A stretch of 64,000 nucleotides of DNA from Chachezhania sediminis (lineage in GTDB: Bacteria; Pseudomonadota; Alphaproteobacteria; Rhodobacterales; Rhodobacteraceae), in contig NZ_VOPH01000002.1 in NCBI RefSeq assembly GCF_009765275.1, positions 682,001 to 746,000 of the forward strand. The letters are read 5' to 3'. The notes beneath the pieces are model-generated. The model made no database searches. It was not told the origin of the DNA and saw nothing but the letters and a program-made list of their open reading frames with translations. Position numbers and translations under genes: made by a program. Of this stretch, positions 1 through 7,372 are shown one piece after another (positions within the stretch are counted from its first letter, which is position 1; every line of letters starts with the position of its first letter).

Positions 1-359
1 CCACTGGTCTTCGACAGCAACCTGACGCTGGTGCCGTCCTTCGGCGGGACATGGGCTTCGGTCCAGTCCACGATCGCGACGAAGGCCGGATAGAATGCCT
101 TCCCGGCCTCGGTCAGCCGGTATTCGTGGCGCAACGGACGTTGCTGATAGGGCTCGCGCCGCAGGATGCCCGACGCTTCCAGCGATTTCAGCCGGTCAGA
201 CAGAACGTGGCGTGTGATGCCCAACCGTTCCTGGAAATGATCGAAGCGGCGGATGCCGAAATAGCAATCCCGCAGGATCAGCAGGGTCCAGCGGTCCCCC
301 ACCACCGAAAGGGCGCGGGCGACAGGGCAGCTCTGGTCTCTCAGTTCAGTCCATTTCAT
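1..359 (-). CDS. HxlR-family transcriptional regulator (3' end cut off by window)
   Basis: The minus strand reads open from an ATG at 359 to the left edge, about 119 residues, with the stop outside the window. It starts MKWTELRDQSCPVARALSVV and continues with a winged helix containing GDRWTLLILRD, DHFQERLGITRHVLSDRL and LRHEYRLTEAG. These are the conserved blocks of the HxlR/MarR-like family, including the N-terminal Cys (C11) that some members use for redox or electrophile sensing. The gene is divergent from a MATE pump. The shared 91-base gap carries an inverted repeat overlapping a promoter, so I infer that this protein represses the pump and perhaps itself. Confidence 0.88.
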   Translation of the reverse strand, partial: MKWTELRDQSCPVARALSVVGDRWTLLILRDCYFGIRRFDHFQERLGITRHVLSDRLKSLEASGILRREPYQQRPLRHEYRLTEAGKAFYPAFVAIVDWTEAHVPPKDGTSVRLLSKTS

Positions 360-378
360 GGCCCGACCCTAGCAGAGA

Positions 379-407
379 TTGACGGGTTCCAAAAGGGAAC
401 CTAATGT
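379..407 (+). promoter_or_regulatory. Promoter of the MATE gene
   Basis: TTGACG (379-384) and TAATGT (402-407) are separated by exactly 17 bases, a good sigma-70-type match. The spacer itself is the palindrome GGTTCC-AAAAG-GGAACC, so a bound regulator would block RNA polymerase. Confidence 0.6.
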
Positions 408-425
408 CAGTTCTGTTTTGGAACC
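385..425. promoter_or_regulatory. Probable HxlR operator (nested inverted repeats)
   Basis: The arms GGTTCCAAAA (385-394) and TTTTGGAACC (416-425) are perfect reverse complements. A third copy of the half-site, GGAACC (396-401), faces the first one across five bases. The repeats sit between the divergent regulator and pump genes and overlap the pump promoter. Assignment to the HxlR protein is inferred from position only. Confidence 0.55.
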
Positions 426-450
426 TATTATCGCTCAAGGGAGGCGGGCC

Positions 451-1884
451 ATGAACCGCGCATTGAACCATCCGCCCAAAGGGGCGGCCGCGCCCAATGC
501 TGCGGCCAATGCCCCACGCACCGGCGCCGCCGTGCGGTCCGCTGCGCGCACGAAGCTGCTGCTGGACGGGCCCATCGGCCCGACGCTGGCGCGGCTGGCC
601 TTCCCCAATGTCCTGTCGATGCTGGTCATGGCGATCTACTCAATTTCCGAGGCCTATTTTGCCGGTCGCCTGGGGGTCGAGGCGCTGGCGGGGCTGGCGC
701 TGGTCTATCCGCTGGCCATGTTCACCCAGATGCTGTCGGGGGGATCCTTCGGCGGGTCGATGGCTGCGGCGGTGGCCCGCGCGCTTGGGCGGGGCGACAC
801 GACCGCAGCGGCGCGGCTGGTCTTCGCGGCCTGGGGCATCGCCATCGGCGTTGCAGTCCTTTCGGCCGTGCTGATGGCGGTACTCGGCGCGCCGATCTTC
901 CGCCTGCTGGGCGGCCAGGGCGGCGCGCTGGATGCGGCGCTGGGCTATGCCGCGATCTACTTCCCGCTCTGTATCGCGATCTGGCTGGCCAACGCGTCGT
1001 TCAGCCTGATGCGGGGCACCGGCGACATGCTGACCCCGTCGCTGGTCCTGACCGCGGTCTGCGCCGTCTCGGTGCCCTTGTCGGGTGCCCTGTCGCTGGG
1101 CTGGGGCCCGTTTCCCGGCCTCGGCATCGCCGGACTGGCCCTGGGCCAGACGTCGGCCTTCGGCGTGGGGGCGCTCTTTTCCGTGCTCTATGTCCTGTCG
1201 GGGCGCACGGGGCTGAACCTTGCCGGCGCGCTTCGCGGTGTGACCCGCGCCCATGTCCGGGAAATCCTGCGGGTGGGTCTGATGGCCTCGCTCAGCCCGG
1301 TGCAGACGGTCCTGACGGTGGTCGTGATGGTGGGCCTCGTCGGCCGTTTCGGGGCCGAGGCGCTGGCAGGCTATGGCCTGGGCGCGCGGCTGGAATTCCT
1401 GATGGTTCCGGTGGCCTTCGGGATCGGCACGGCGATGACCGCCATGGTCGGCGCCAATATCGGCGCGGGCCACCGGGCGCGCGCGCTTCGTATCGCCTGG
1501 ACCGGCACCTTCGGCGCTGCCGCCATCGTGGGGGCCATCGGCCTTCTGGTGGCACTGATGCCAGACCTGTGGCTGGGCCTCTTCCTCGACCCCGCCGCCA
1601 GCGGCGCGTGGAAGGCCGGGCGCGCCTATCTTCACATCGTGGGCCCGGTCTATGCCTTCTTCGCGCTGGGGCTCGCGCTCTACTTCGCGTCGCAGGGGGC
1701 CGGTCATGTGGCCTGGCCGGTGATCGCGGGCTTTGCCCGGCTGATCGTGGCCTTTGGCGGCGCGGCGCTGCTGGTGGCCACGACGTCCATGGGCGTCACG
1801 GGCATCTTCGCTGCCATCGCCGCGGGCATGCTGACCTATGGCGTGATCACCGCCGTGGCGGTCCGCCTGACCGGCTGGCGATAG
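451..1884 (+). CDS. MATE-family multidrug efflux transporter
   Basis: 478 residues, predicted to form about 12 membrane helices in two MATE repeats. The family blocks are visible: GPIGPTLARLAFPNVLSMLV near the N-terminus, then ISEAYFAGRLG and the second-half block VGLMASLSPVQTVLTVVVM. MATE proteins export drugs or metabolites using a Na+ or H+ gradient at the inner membrane. I chose ATG 451 because AAGGGAGG lies 6 bases upstream; a longer frame from a TTG at 379 would start inside the promoter. The first 40 residues are Ala/Pro-rich and cytoplasmic. It is divergent from an HxlR regulator that probably controls it. The substrate cannot be told. Confidence 0.9.
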   Translation: MNRALNHPPKGAAAPNAAANAPRTGAAVRSAARTKLLLDGPIGPTLARLAFPNVLSMLVMAIYSISEAYFAGRLGVEALAGLALVYPLAMFTQMLSGGSFGGSMAAAVARALGRGDTTAAARLVFAAWGIAIGVAVLSAVLMAVLGAPIFRLLGGQGGALDAALGYAAIYFPLCIAIWLANASFSLMRGTGDMLTPSLVLTAVCAVSVPLSGALSLGWGPFPGLGIAGLALGQTSAFGVGALFSVLYVLSGRTGLNLAGALRGVTRAHVREILRVGLMASLSPVQTVLTVVVMVGLVGRFGAEALAGYGLGARLEFLMVPVAFGIGTAMTAMVGANIGAGHRARALRIAWTGTFGAAAIVGAIGLLVALMPDLWLGLFLDPAASGAWKAGRAYLHIVGPVYAFFALGLALYFASQGAGHVAWPVIAGFARLIVAFGGAALLVATTSMGVTGIFAAIAAGMLTYGVITAVAVRLTGWR

Positions 1885-1891
1885 CACAACG

Positions 1892-1922
1892 AAAAGGGCC
1901 CCAGCTTTGCAGCTGCGGCCCC
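1892..1922 (-). terminator. Intrinsic terminator of rpsO
   Basis: On the minus strand a stem of 11 positions with one mismatch (GGGCCGCAGCT pairing with AGCTGGGGCCC) closes a short loop and is followed by TTTT. It lies 36 bases after the rpsO stop. Confidence 0.75.
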
Positions 1923-1958
1923 CAAGGTCCGTCCGGACCGACCGTTAAGGTGCGCGTC

Positions 1959-2228
1959 TTAGCGGCGGATACCCAGGCTCTGGATCAGGCTCGTGTAGCG
2001 CGCCTCGTCCTTCGCCTTCAGGTAGTCCAGCAGCTTCCGGCGCTGGGCGACCATCTTCAGAAGGCCACGGCGACCGTGGTTGTCCTTCTTGTGGATCTTG
2101 AAGTGTTCCGTGAGCGTGGTGATCCGCGAGGTCAGGATGGCCACCTGGACTTCCGGCGAACCGGTGTCGCCTTCCTTGGTGCCGTATTCCTTCATCAGGC
2201 GGGTCTTTTCTTCAACCGTGATCGACAT
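1959..2228 (-). CDS. rpsO: 30S ribosomal protein S15
   Basis: 89 residues, the standard S15 length. The signature [20 protein letters not shown] and the C-terminal [12 protein letters not shown] are present. S15 binds the central domain of 16S rRNA early in 30S assembly and in several bacteria represses its own mRNA. The ATG at 2228 follows a GAGGAGA Shine-Dalgarno sequence. The gene has its own promoter about 120 bases upstream and a terminator downstream. It lies after rbfA and truB on the same strand, a common order in Proteobacteria, here with two extra genes in the run. Confidence 0.97.
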   Translation of the reverse strand: MSITVEEKTRLMKEYGTKEGDTGSPEVQVAILTSRITTLTEHFKIHKKDNHGRRGLLKMVAQRRKLLDYLKAKDEARYTSLIQSLGIRR

Positions 2229-2350
2229 CGGGGTCTCCTCGTGTTCGAATGGGATAAGGTCATGGCGCAGGCCGGGATGTCGTCCAGCTCAGGCCCGTGG
2301 AGAATATCTGCCGGCAAACCGCGAAAACGCGACTCGCCCGCAGAACGGCG

Positions 2351-2379
2351 CGTATAGGGCCATCTCCCCCCTTTGGCAA
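2351..2379 (-). promoter_or_regulatory. Candidate rpsO promoter
   Basis: On the minus strand TTGCCA (2379-2374), 17 bases, then TATACG (2356-2351). It would give a leader of about 115 bases, long enough for S15 autoregulation. The leader holds a small CGCG-TTTT-CGCG hairpin. Confidence 0.4.
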
Positions 2380-2550
2380 TCCCGCATCACCTTGCGCAGA
2401 CTTGGCGGTCCTTCCGGTGGACAGCGCATTCGGCTTCGCCCGGCAAGCGACCCGGGGCATCGCACCACTCCCGGCACGGTGCGTGGAGACCACGCACCCT
2501 GGGCGCTTTGGCAATTGCGCAAACCATCAACGCCGGCGCGCGCCGCCCCC

Positions 2551-2615
2551 TTCTTCTCTTCGCAAATACTTCCGGGGGAGTCGCGCCAAAGGCGCGGCCG
2601 GGGGCAGAGCCCCCG
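2551..2615 (+). repeat. Dispersed double-hairpin repeat, copy A
   Basis: The order is TTCTTCTCTTCGCAAATACT, a GGGGGAG box, a GCGCC-AAA-GGCGC hairpin, and a CGGGGGC-AGA-GCCCCCG hairpin. The same element recurs at 4186-4250 (opposite strand) and, more diverged, at 29744-29793. This copy lies in the 436-base gap between the rpsO start and the DUF1643 stop. That gap otherwise holds only the rpsO promoter and leader; I see no gene in it. Confidence 0.7.
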
Positions 2616-2664
2616 TCCAAGGCCGACAAGACCCCGGCCACAAACGTCCCAGGCCAACATTGTC

Positions 2665-3186
2665 TCAGGCCGGCAGCCAGCCCACCGGCCCGACGGCATA
2701 GCCCACATAGAGCGGATGGCGCGGATGCCCGTCCTTGGTCAGGCCCAGATGCCCGATGGCGACGCCGGTCTCGCCCAGCAGCCGGCAGACCTCGGGGCCG
2801 CGGCCCCTGTACACGCCGTGCACACCCCAGGCCGCGATCACCCGGTCGGCCCATTCGGCGCAGTCCCGCAGAGCCTCGTCGTTCAGGGGCCCGACCGGAT
2901 CGCCAGCCAGCTTCAGGTCCTTCGGATCCGTCGCGCGAAAGGCAAAGAGGTTCGTCACCCGGAACGCGCCATAGCCCCAGGCCCGCGCCCGCCGCTCGCA
3001 GCGTTCGACCGTGGGATCGTTGCGCAGTTCCGACGCCGTGGACGGGTTCAGCATGACGAAGGCGACCTTCGGCAGGCCCGCATCCCATTCCCTCGTCAGC
3101 GCATAGCGATAGGTTTCGCAGTCGGAATAGACCGCGGTCGACAGGGTTCCCTCTGCCCCGTGCTCCCTGGTGACGGTACCGTTCAC
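2665..3186 (-). CDS. DUF1643 family protein
   Basis: 173 residues. The middle contains the DUF1643 hallmark [20 protein letters not shown] followed by [19 protein letters not shown], and the end has [11 protein letters not shown]. The family is widespread in bacteria and some phages, is small and cytoplasmic, and has no established reaction. I start it at GTG 3186, which overlaps the truB stop as GTGA, so translation is probably coupled to truB. No ATG occurs before the conserved core, which supports this start. The truB neighbourhood makes an RNA-related role possible, but that is only an inference from position. Confidence 0.85.
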   Translation of the reverse strand: MNGTVTREHGAEGTLSTAVYSDCETYRYALTREWDAGLPKVAFVMLNPSTASELRNDPTVERCERRARAWGYGAFRVTNLFAFRATDPKDLKLAGDPVGPLNDEALRDCAEWADRVIAAWGVHGVYRGRGPEVCRLLGETGVAIGHLGLTKDGHPRHPLYVGYAVGPVGWLPA

Positions 3187-4085
3187 TCCTGCACGAAGAC
3201 CCGGCTGGGGTGGAGCTCGCCCGACCTGTAGATGCCCACTGCCACGGCGCGCCCGTTTTCCGAGGCCCAGGCCTCGTCGCCGTATTCGACATCGCCCGGC
3301 AGGACCTGGCCCGGATTGCCGTTGCGCAGGCGTGTGGCGCCGGCGCCGGTGGCCTTCAGCTCGGGCAGGTCGGCCAGACCCTCTTCCAGAGGGCGCAGCT
3401 TTTCGTCGAGTTCCGGCGTGCGGGCCAGCGCCTCGATCTCTTCCATGGTGATGCCGTCGGTGGCTTCGAACGGGCCGGACCAGATCCGGCGCAGGCACTT
3501 CACGTGACCTTCGCAGCCCATTGCCCGGCCCAGATCCCGGGCGATGGCGCGGACATAGCCGCCCTTGCCGCAGATCATCTCCAGCTCGACATGGTCGGCA
3601 TCGGGGCGGTCGGTCATCACCAGTTCCTCGACCCAGAGGGGCCGGGCCGCGATCTCGACCTCCTCGCCGTCGCGGGCGCGCTTGTAGGCGCGTTCGCCGT
3701 CGATCTTCACGGCCGAGAAGGCGGGCGGCACCTGCATGATGTCGCCGACAAAGGCGCCGAGCGCGTCCTTGATCTGATCGTCGGTGGGCCGCAGGTCGGA
3801 CCGTGCGACGACCTCGCCCTCGGCATCGTCTGTATTGGTGGATTCGCCCAGCTTCACGGTGAAGCGATAGGCCTTCAGCGCATCGGTGATGTAGGGCACG
3901 GTCTTCGTGGCCTCGCCCAGGGCAATCGCCAGGACGCCGGTCGCCTCGGGGTCCAGCGTGCCGGCATGGCCGGCCTTCTTGGCGTTCAGGGCCCAGCGGA
4001 CCTTGTTTACCACGGCGGTCGAGGTCGGGCCGGCCGGCTTGTCCACCACCAGCCATCCGGAAATGTCGCGCCCCTTGCGTGCCAT
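3183..4085 (-). CDS. truB: tRNA pseudouridine(55) synthase
   Basis: 300 residues. TruB makes pseudouridine 55 in the T loop of elongator tRNAs and has a separate tRNA-chaperone activity. The catalytic motif [14 protein letters not shown] is at residues 39-52, with D45 the expected nucleophile. The N-terminal block [13 protein letters not shown] is typical of the family. It lies downstream of rbfA and the glycosidase gene, with repeat B in the 190-base gap before it. The DUF1643 gene overlaps its stop codon. Confidence 0.96.
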   Translation of the reverse strand: MARKGRDISGWLVVDKPAGPTSTAVVNKVRWALNAKKAGHAGTLDPEATGVLAIALGEATKTVPYITDALKAYRFTVKLGESTNTDDAEGEVVARSDLRPTDDQIKDALGAFVGDIMQVPPAFSAVKIDGERAYKRARDGEEVEIAARPLWVEELVMTDRPDADHVELEMICGKGGYVRAIARDLGRAMGCEGHVKCLRRIWSGPFEATDGITMEEIEALARTPELDEKLRPLEEGLADLPELKATGAGATRLRNGNPGQVLPGDVEYGDEAWASENGRAVAVGIYRSGELHPSRVFVQE

Positions 4086-4185
4086 CCTGTCGCCCCTTGC
4101 CCATTGTTCGAGAGGTCGGCGCTGTAGCGCCGGGGCTTTTGTGGGTCAACCTTTATCGGATGGCGCACCTGGTGGCGGGGGTCGT

Positions 4186-4250
4186 CGGGGGCTCTGCCCC
4201 CGCCGCGCCCTTGGCGCGACTCCCCCGAGATATTTGCAGACCGAAGAAGC
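4186..4250 (-). repeat. Dispersed double-hairpin repeat, copy B
   Basis: This is the reverse complement of the element at 2551-2615, nearly identical through the AAATA tract, the GGGGGAGTCGCGCC block and the CGGGGGC-AGA-GCCCCCG hairpin. It lies between the glycosidase stop and truB, in the same direction as both genes. The stable stem could slow or end transcription, but it is not followed by a T run. Confidence 0.7.
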
Positions 4251-4275
4251 GGGGGCGGGGCGCTTTGGGCGCGCG

Positions 4276-5076
4276 TCAGTCGAGCGGGGCGACGGTGCCG
4301 ACGATGGGGCCCAGTTTCCAGCCGGGATCGCTGCGGCCGATGGCAGGCGCGTGGAGGCGCGAGACGTTGCCGTCGAAGTAGAGCGCATCGGGGAGGCCCA
4401 GTTCGTCCCGGAAGAGGCTGGCGAAATCGTGGAAGTTCACCAACTGGCGCGAGATCGCGAAGACCACGCGCCTGCCGTCTGCGGAGGTGCCGACGCCGTT
4501 GCGGATATGGCGGGACGTGCTGTCGGGCAGGAAGCGCGGGTGCAACTGGCCGTCGATGACCAGCATCGGCCCGGACTGGGTGGCGAAGCGGCAGGCGGGT
4601 TTCCGTTTCAGGAAGTCCTCGGTCTCGTAGACCCGGGCGGTGCCCTCGCCGATGCAGAAGACGCCGTTCGGGACCATGCCGAAATTGCCGGGGCCGGGTC
4701 CGGGGATCACGCGCATGATCTCGGCCCCGTCCTCGACATAGTGGCCCACGGGCGCCCGGTCCTCGTGGTACATGCCTGCATTCATCGCGAAGGACAGCCG
4801 CTTGCCCTGTTCCGCCAGCGCCGCGTCGATGGCCGAGAACTGGCCAAAAGGCTGGCCTGTGCCGTCATAGAGGAAAAGGCGGAGTTCCTCCTGCGCCGGG
4901 TCGACCTCGCAGATCGTGTAGTCGGCATTGCGGAACGTGGTGTCGGTGCACGTCACGGCCCCGGCCTGGGACGCGGTGACGAATAAGCCGACCGAGGCCG
5001 CGCAGGCCAGCCGCAGAAGGATGGAACGGCCCGGGCGGCGTCCGGAACCGTCGGCGCACCGCGCCGACCCGGTCAC
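4276..5076 (-). CDS. Secreted phosphodiester glycosidase-domain protein (DUF2233)
   Basis: 266 residues. After a signal peptide (residues about 15-40, [20 protein letters not shown]) the mature part carries the NAGPA/DUF2233 fold blocks: [50 protein letters not shown] and [15 protein letters not shown]. Members related to the mammalian uncovering enzyme cleave sugar-phosphodiesters, and bacterial ones are exported to the periplasm or cell surface. The natural substrate is unknown. GTG 5076 overlaps the rbfA stop (GTGA) and gives a full signal peptide, so I prefer it. Why an exported enzyme sits inside an RNA maturation run is unclear. Confidence 0.87.
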   Translation of the reverse strand: MTGSARCADGSGRRPGRSILLRLACAASVGLFVTASQAGAVTCTDTTFRNADYTICEVDPAQEELRLFLYDGTGQPFGQFSAIDAALAEQGKRLSFAMNAGMYHEDRAPVGHYVEDGAEIMRVIPGPGPGNFGMVPNGVFCIGEGTARVYETEDFLKRKPACRFATQSGPMLVIDGQLHPRFLPDSTSRHIRNGVGTSADGRRVVFAISRQLVNFHDFASLFRDELGLPDALYFDGNVSRLHAPAIGRSDPGWKLGPIVGTVAPLD

Positions 5077-5477
5077 GATTCGATATCGCGGCGCACCGCC
5101 TCCTGGTTCAGGAGCCGGCGAGTGTCGTCCATACGGTCGAAGGTCTCGTCCAGCTTGAACCGCAGCTCGGGCGCGAATTTCAGCGCCATCTTCTTGGCCA
5201 CGGCACGGCGCAGTTCCGCGCGGTTGCGGCGCAGCAGATCCAGCGCGTCGTCGCGGCCTTCGCCGCCCAGGGGCAGCACGAAAGCCGTCGCGACTTTCAG
5301 GTCGGGCGAGGTGCGGACCTCTCCCACCGTGATTGACAGTCGGTTCAGGTCGGGATCGTGCACGTCGCCGCGGGCCAGCACCTCGGACAGAGTCCGACGG
5401 ATCAGTTCGCCCACGCGCAGCTGGCGCTGGGACGGACCGTGTGCTCCGGGAGTGTCGTGCGTTCGGGACTTCGCCAT
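5073..5477 (-). CDS. rbfA: Ribosome-binding factor A
   Basis: 134 residues with the single KH-like domain of Rbf[40 protein letters not shown] and [18 protein letters not shown]. RbfA binds immature 30S subunits and helps process the 5' end of 16S rRNA. In many bacteria rbfA precedes truB; here the two are separated by one gene. It is divergent from dapB across 101 bases that must hold both promoters. Confidence 0.96.
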   Translation of the reverse strand: MAKSRTHDTPGAHGPSQRQLRVGELIRRTLSEVLARGDVHDPDLNRLSITVGEVRTSPDLKVATAFVLPLGGEGRDDALDLLRRNRAELRRAVAKKMALKFAPELRFKLDETFDRMDDTRRLLNQEAVRRDIES

Positions 5478-5578
5478 TTCTCTCCTCTACGCCCTCGTCG
5501 GGGCTTTGCCAAGGCAGGCAAGATTGGGTAGGCAGGCCCGGCTTGCAAGGGGCAGGCGCGAAATTCGGGAGAGACGTC

Positions 5579-6388
5579 ATGGCAGAGCTGCCGGGGATCG
5601 TGGTGACGGGTGCGTCGGGCCGCATGGGACAGATGCTGATCCGCGAGACGGTGGCCTCCGACAAGGCCCGCCTTGTCGGCGTCGTCGAACGTCCGGGACA
5701 TGACTGGATCGGCCGCGACGTGGGCGAGGCGATGGGTGGCGCCCCTATCGGGGTGATCGTGTCGGACGACCCGGCCGCAGCGTTCAGGGGCGCGCAGGCG
5801 GTGCTGGATTTCACCGCGCCGGCCGCGACCGTGGCCTTTGCGCGGATGGCTGCCGAGGCCGGGGCCGCGCACATCATCGGCACCACGGGGTTCGAGGAGG
5901 CGGACATCGCCGCCCTGGCAGAGCCTGCGAAGGTGATTCCCATCGTGCGGGCCGGGAACATGAGCCTGGGCGTCAACCTGCTGGTGCAGCTGACCAGGAC
6001 CGTGGCCGCCGCCCTGGACGAGGATTTCGACATCGAGATCGTCGAAACCCATCACAACCGCAAGGTCGACGCGCCGTCGGGCACGGCGCTGATGCTGGGC
6101 GAGGCCGCGGCCGAGGGCCGGGGCGTGTCCTTGAAGGAAATGTCGGACAGCGGCCGCGACGGGATCACCGGACCCAGGGGCCGGGGCCGGATCGGCTTTG
6201 CCGCGCTGCGGATGGGCGATGTCGTGGGCGAACACGACGTGACCTTCGCCGCCGCCGGCGAACGCATCACGCTGCGCCACGTGGCGACCGACCGGGCGAT
6301 CTTTGCCCGCGGAGCGCTGAAGGCCGCGCTTTGGGCGCAAAATCGCGCTCCGGGAGAATATTCGATGCTGGATGTGTTGGGACTGTGA
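5579..6388 (+). CDS. dapB: 4-hydroxy-tetrahydrodipicolinate reductase
   Basis: 269 residues. DapB reduces hydroxy-tetrahydrodipicolinate with NAD(P)H in the lysine and meso-diaminopimelate pathway. The N-terminal nucleotide-binding motif [14 protein letters not shown] and the catalytic/substrate motif [15 protein letters not shown] are both intact. ATG 5579 is placed directly before the Rossmann fold; an upstream extension would overlap the rbfA promoter region. Confidence 0.97.
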   Translation: MAELPGIVVTGASGRMGQMLIRETVASDKARLVGVVERPGHDWIGRDVGEAMGGAPIGVIVSDDPAAAFRGAQAVLDFTAPAATVAFARMAAEAGAAHIIGTTGFEEADIAALAEPAKVIPIVRAGNMSLGVNLLVQLTRTVAAALDEDFDIEIVETHHNRKVDAPSGTALMLGEAAAEGRGVSLKEMSDSGRDGITGPRGRGRIGFAALRMGDVVGEHDVTFAAAGERITLRHVATDRAIFARGALKAALWAQNRAPGEYSMLDVLGL

Positions 6389-6391
6389 TCC

Positions 6392-6423
6392 AGTTCACAT
6401 ATTTTCCGCGACGGAGGTGAACT
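6392..6423. repeat. Inverted repeat between dapB and a microprotein gene
   Basis: AGTTCAC (6392-6398) and GTGAACT (6417-6423) pair perfectly. The 18-base interior contains a second small stem, TCCG-CGA-CGGA. The structure starts 4 bases after the dapB stop and ends about 50 bases before the small gene. There is no T run, so it could be an mRNA-stabilising stem or an operator rather than a terminator. Confidence 0.5.
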
Positions 6424-6476
6424 GATCTCCCGTGTCAGACGTAGTAATCTCTGAACACAGGACAGGGGGATTGGAC

Positions 6477-6581
6477 ATGATCGGATTTCGCAAGGGCCTG
6501 AGGGGCCTGGTTCCCGAAGCCGTGCTGGTGCCGCTGACCACGGTGCTGATCGTGGTGGTCGCACTTATCGGCTGGACCTGA
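6477..6581 (+). CDS. 34-residue single-span membrane microprotein
   Basis: An ATG at 6477 with AGGGGGA 6 bases upstream opens a 34-codon frame. The product has a basic start (MIGFRKGLRGL) and a hydrophobic helix (VLVPLTTVLIVVVALIG) ending in WT. The layout suggests an N-in, single-span inner-membrane peptide. I recognise no family. The good ribosome-binding site, the positive-inside pattern and the position in an otherwise empty gap support it as real. The upstream inverted repeat may belong to its leader. Confidence 0.6.
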   Translation: MIGFRKGLRGLVPEAVLVPLTTVLIVVVALIGWT

Positions 6582-6585
6582 GGGA

Positions 6586-7050
6586 TCACATGCGCGGTTC
6601 GGGCCTTGCCCGGGCCGAAGCGCCTTGATGGTCGATCCTCGACAGGTAACGCGCGGCCCGCGAGATCGGGTCGTGCAGGTACTGGTCGGGGCCAAGCATC
6701 TTCCGCGCGTTCAGCGCGGGCGTCGACAGAAGGTCGAAGCCGACCGTTTCGACCGAACAGTGCCAGCCGTCATGCCGTGCGGACCAGCCGCGTGCATGAT
6801 GAGCCAGCAGGTTTTCCAGAATCGAATAGCCGTGGTAATCGAAGGCAATCTGGCCATCGGTGAGATAGACATGGTTGCCGGGCAAGCCTTCGGCCGGAAT
6901 GATTCGTTCCGCGTGAAAGCCGGGCAGGGGCGGATCGCGCAGCCACGTCCCGGCCAGGATCGCGCAGGCGCCGTGGCCGAAAAAGATCCGGTCGGGCAGC
7001 GCCCAGCGGCGGACGGGGTCGCGCTTGATCCCGGGTTTCAGGACATACAT
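6586..7050 (-). CDS. Conserved alphaproteobacterial protein of unknown function
   Basis: 154 residues, no signal peptide and no membrane segment. Distinctive blocks are LKPGIKRDPVRRWALPDRIF near the start, CAILAGTWL, GLPGNHVYLTDGQIAFDYHG and a C-terminal LGPDQYLHDP. I recall similar unnamed proteins in Rhizobiales and Rhodobacterales but no function. The conserved H, D and Y residues of NHVYLTDGQIAFDYHGY could be an active site, which is speculation. ATG 7050 has no strong ribosome-binding site; the gene lies 23 bases after the SdhAF4-like gene and may be co-translated with it. Confidence 0.75.
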   Translation of the reverse strand: MYVLKPGIKRDPVRRWALPDRIFFGHGACAILAGTWLRDPPLPGFHAERIIPAEGLPGNHVYLTDGQIAFDYHGYSILENLLAHHARGWSARHDGWHCSVETVGFDLLSTPALNARKMLGPDQYLHDPISRAARYLSRIDHQGASARARPEPRM

Positions 7051-7073
7051 GGGATGACCAGGGCCTGGCCCGA

Positions 7074-7283
7074 TCAGAAATCGATGGCCAGGCCCTTCTT
7101 TTCCCAATCTCCGTAACGCACCGGTTCCGGGCCATCCCGGCCGCCCAGTTCCAGGGGCAGCGGCGCGGCCGCTTCGGCGGCCTTGCGACGCTCGGCGGCT
7201 TCGGCCAGGGCACGCAGGGCGGCGGGCGACAGCTCTTTCTTCGGGGCGTCTTCGGGGATCGGGTCGGGCGAATGCTCTGCCAT
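7074..7283 (-). CDS. DUF1674 / SdhAF4-like succinate dehydrogenase assembly factor
   Basis: 69 residues ending in the invariant DUF1674 tail PEPVRYGDWEKKGLAIDF. In mitochondria and alphaproteobacteria this family (SDHAF4/Sdh8) binds FAD-loaded SdhA and protects it before complex II is complete. The N-terminal two thirds are low-complexity (KELSPAALRALAEAAERRKA). It is divergent from the RsmB-like methyltransferase gene and is not near sdh genes. Confidence 0.85.
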   Translation of the reverse strand: MAEHSPDPIPEDAPKKELSPAALRALAEAAERRKAAEAAAPLPLELGGRDGPEPVRYGDWEKKGLAIDF

Positions 7284-7372
7284 TTGGCTTCCTTTCGTTG
7301 ACGTCCGTGATATACGCCGCGCGCCGCTGCTGGCAAGCTGGTGGCAGACCGTGGGAACGAAAGGGGCCGCGC

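Noticed and set aside
379-450. A TTG at 379 as the start of the MATE protein
   Set aside because: This TTG is the -35 box of a well-placed promoter, and ATG 451 has a strong ribosome-binding site.
640-1887. A 415-codon minus-strand frame opposite the MATE gene
   Set aside because: Its translation is rich in His, Arg and Gly without any fold and lies fully antisense to a clear transporter. Long antisense frames are common in GC-rich DNA.
3210-4127. A 305-codon plus-strand frame opposite truB
   Set aside because: It is antisense to a well-supported gene, shows no family motif and has codon use typical of a shadow frame.
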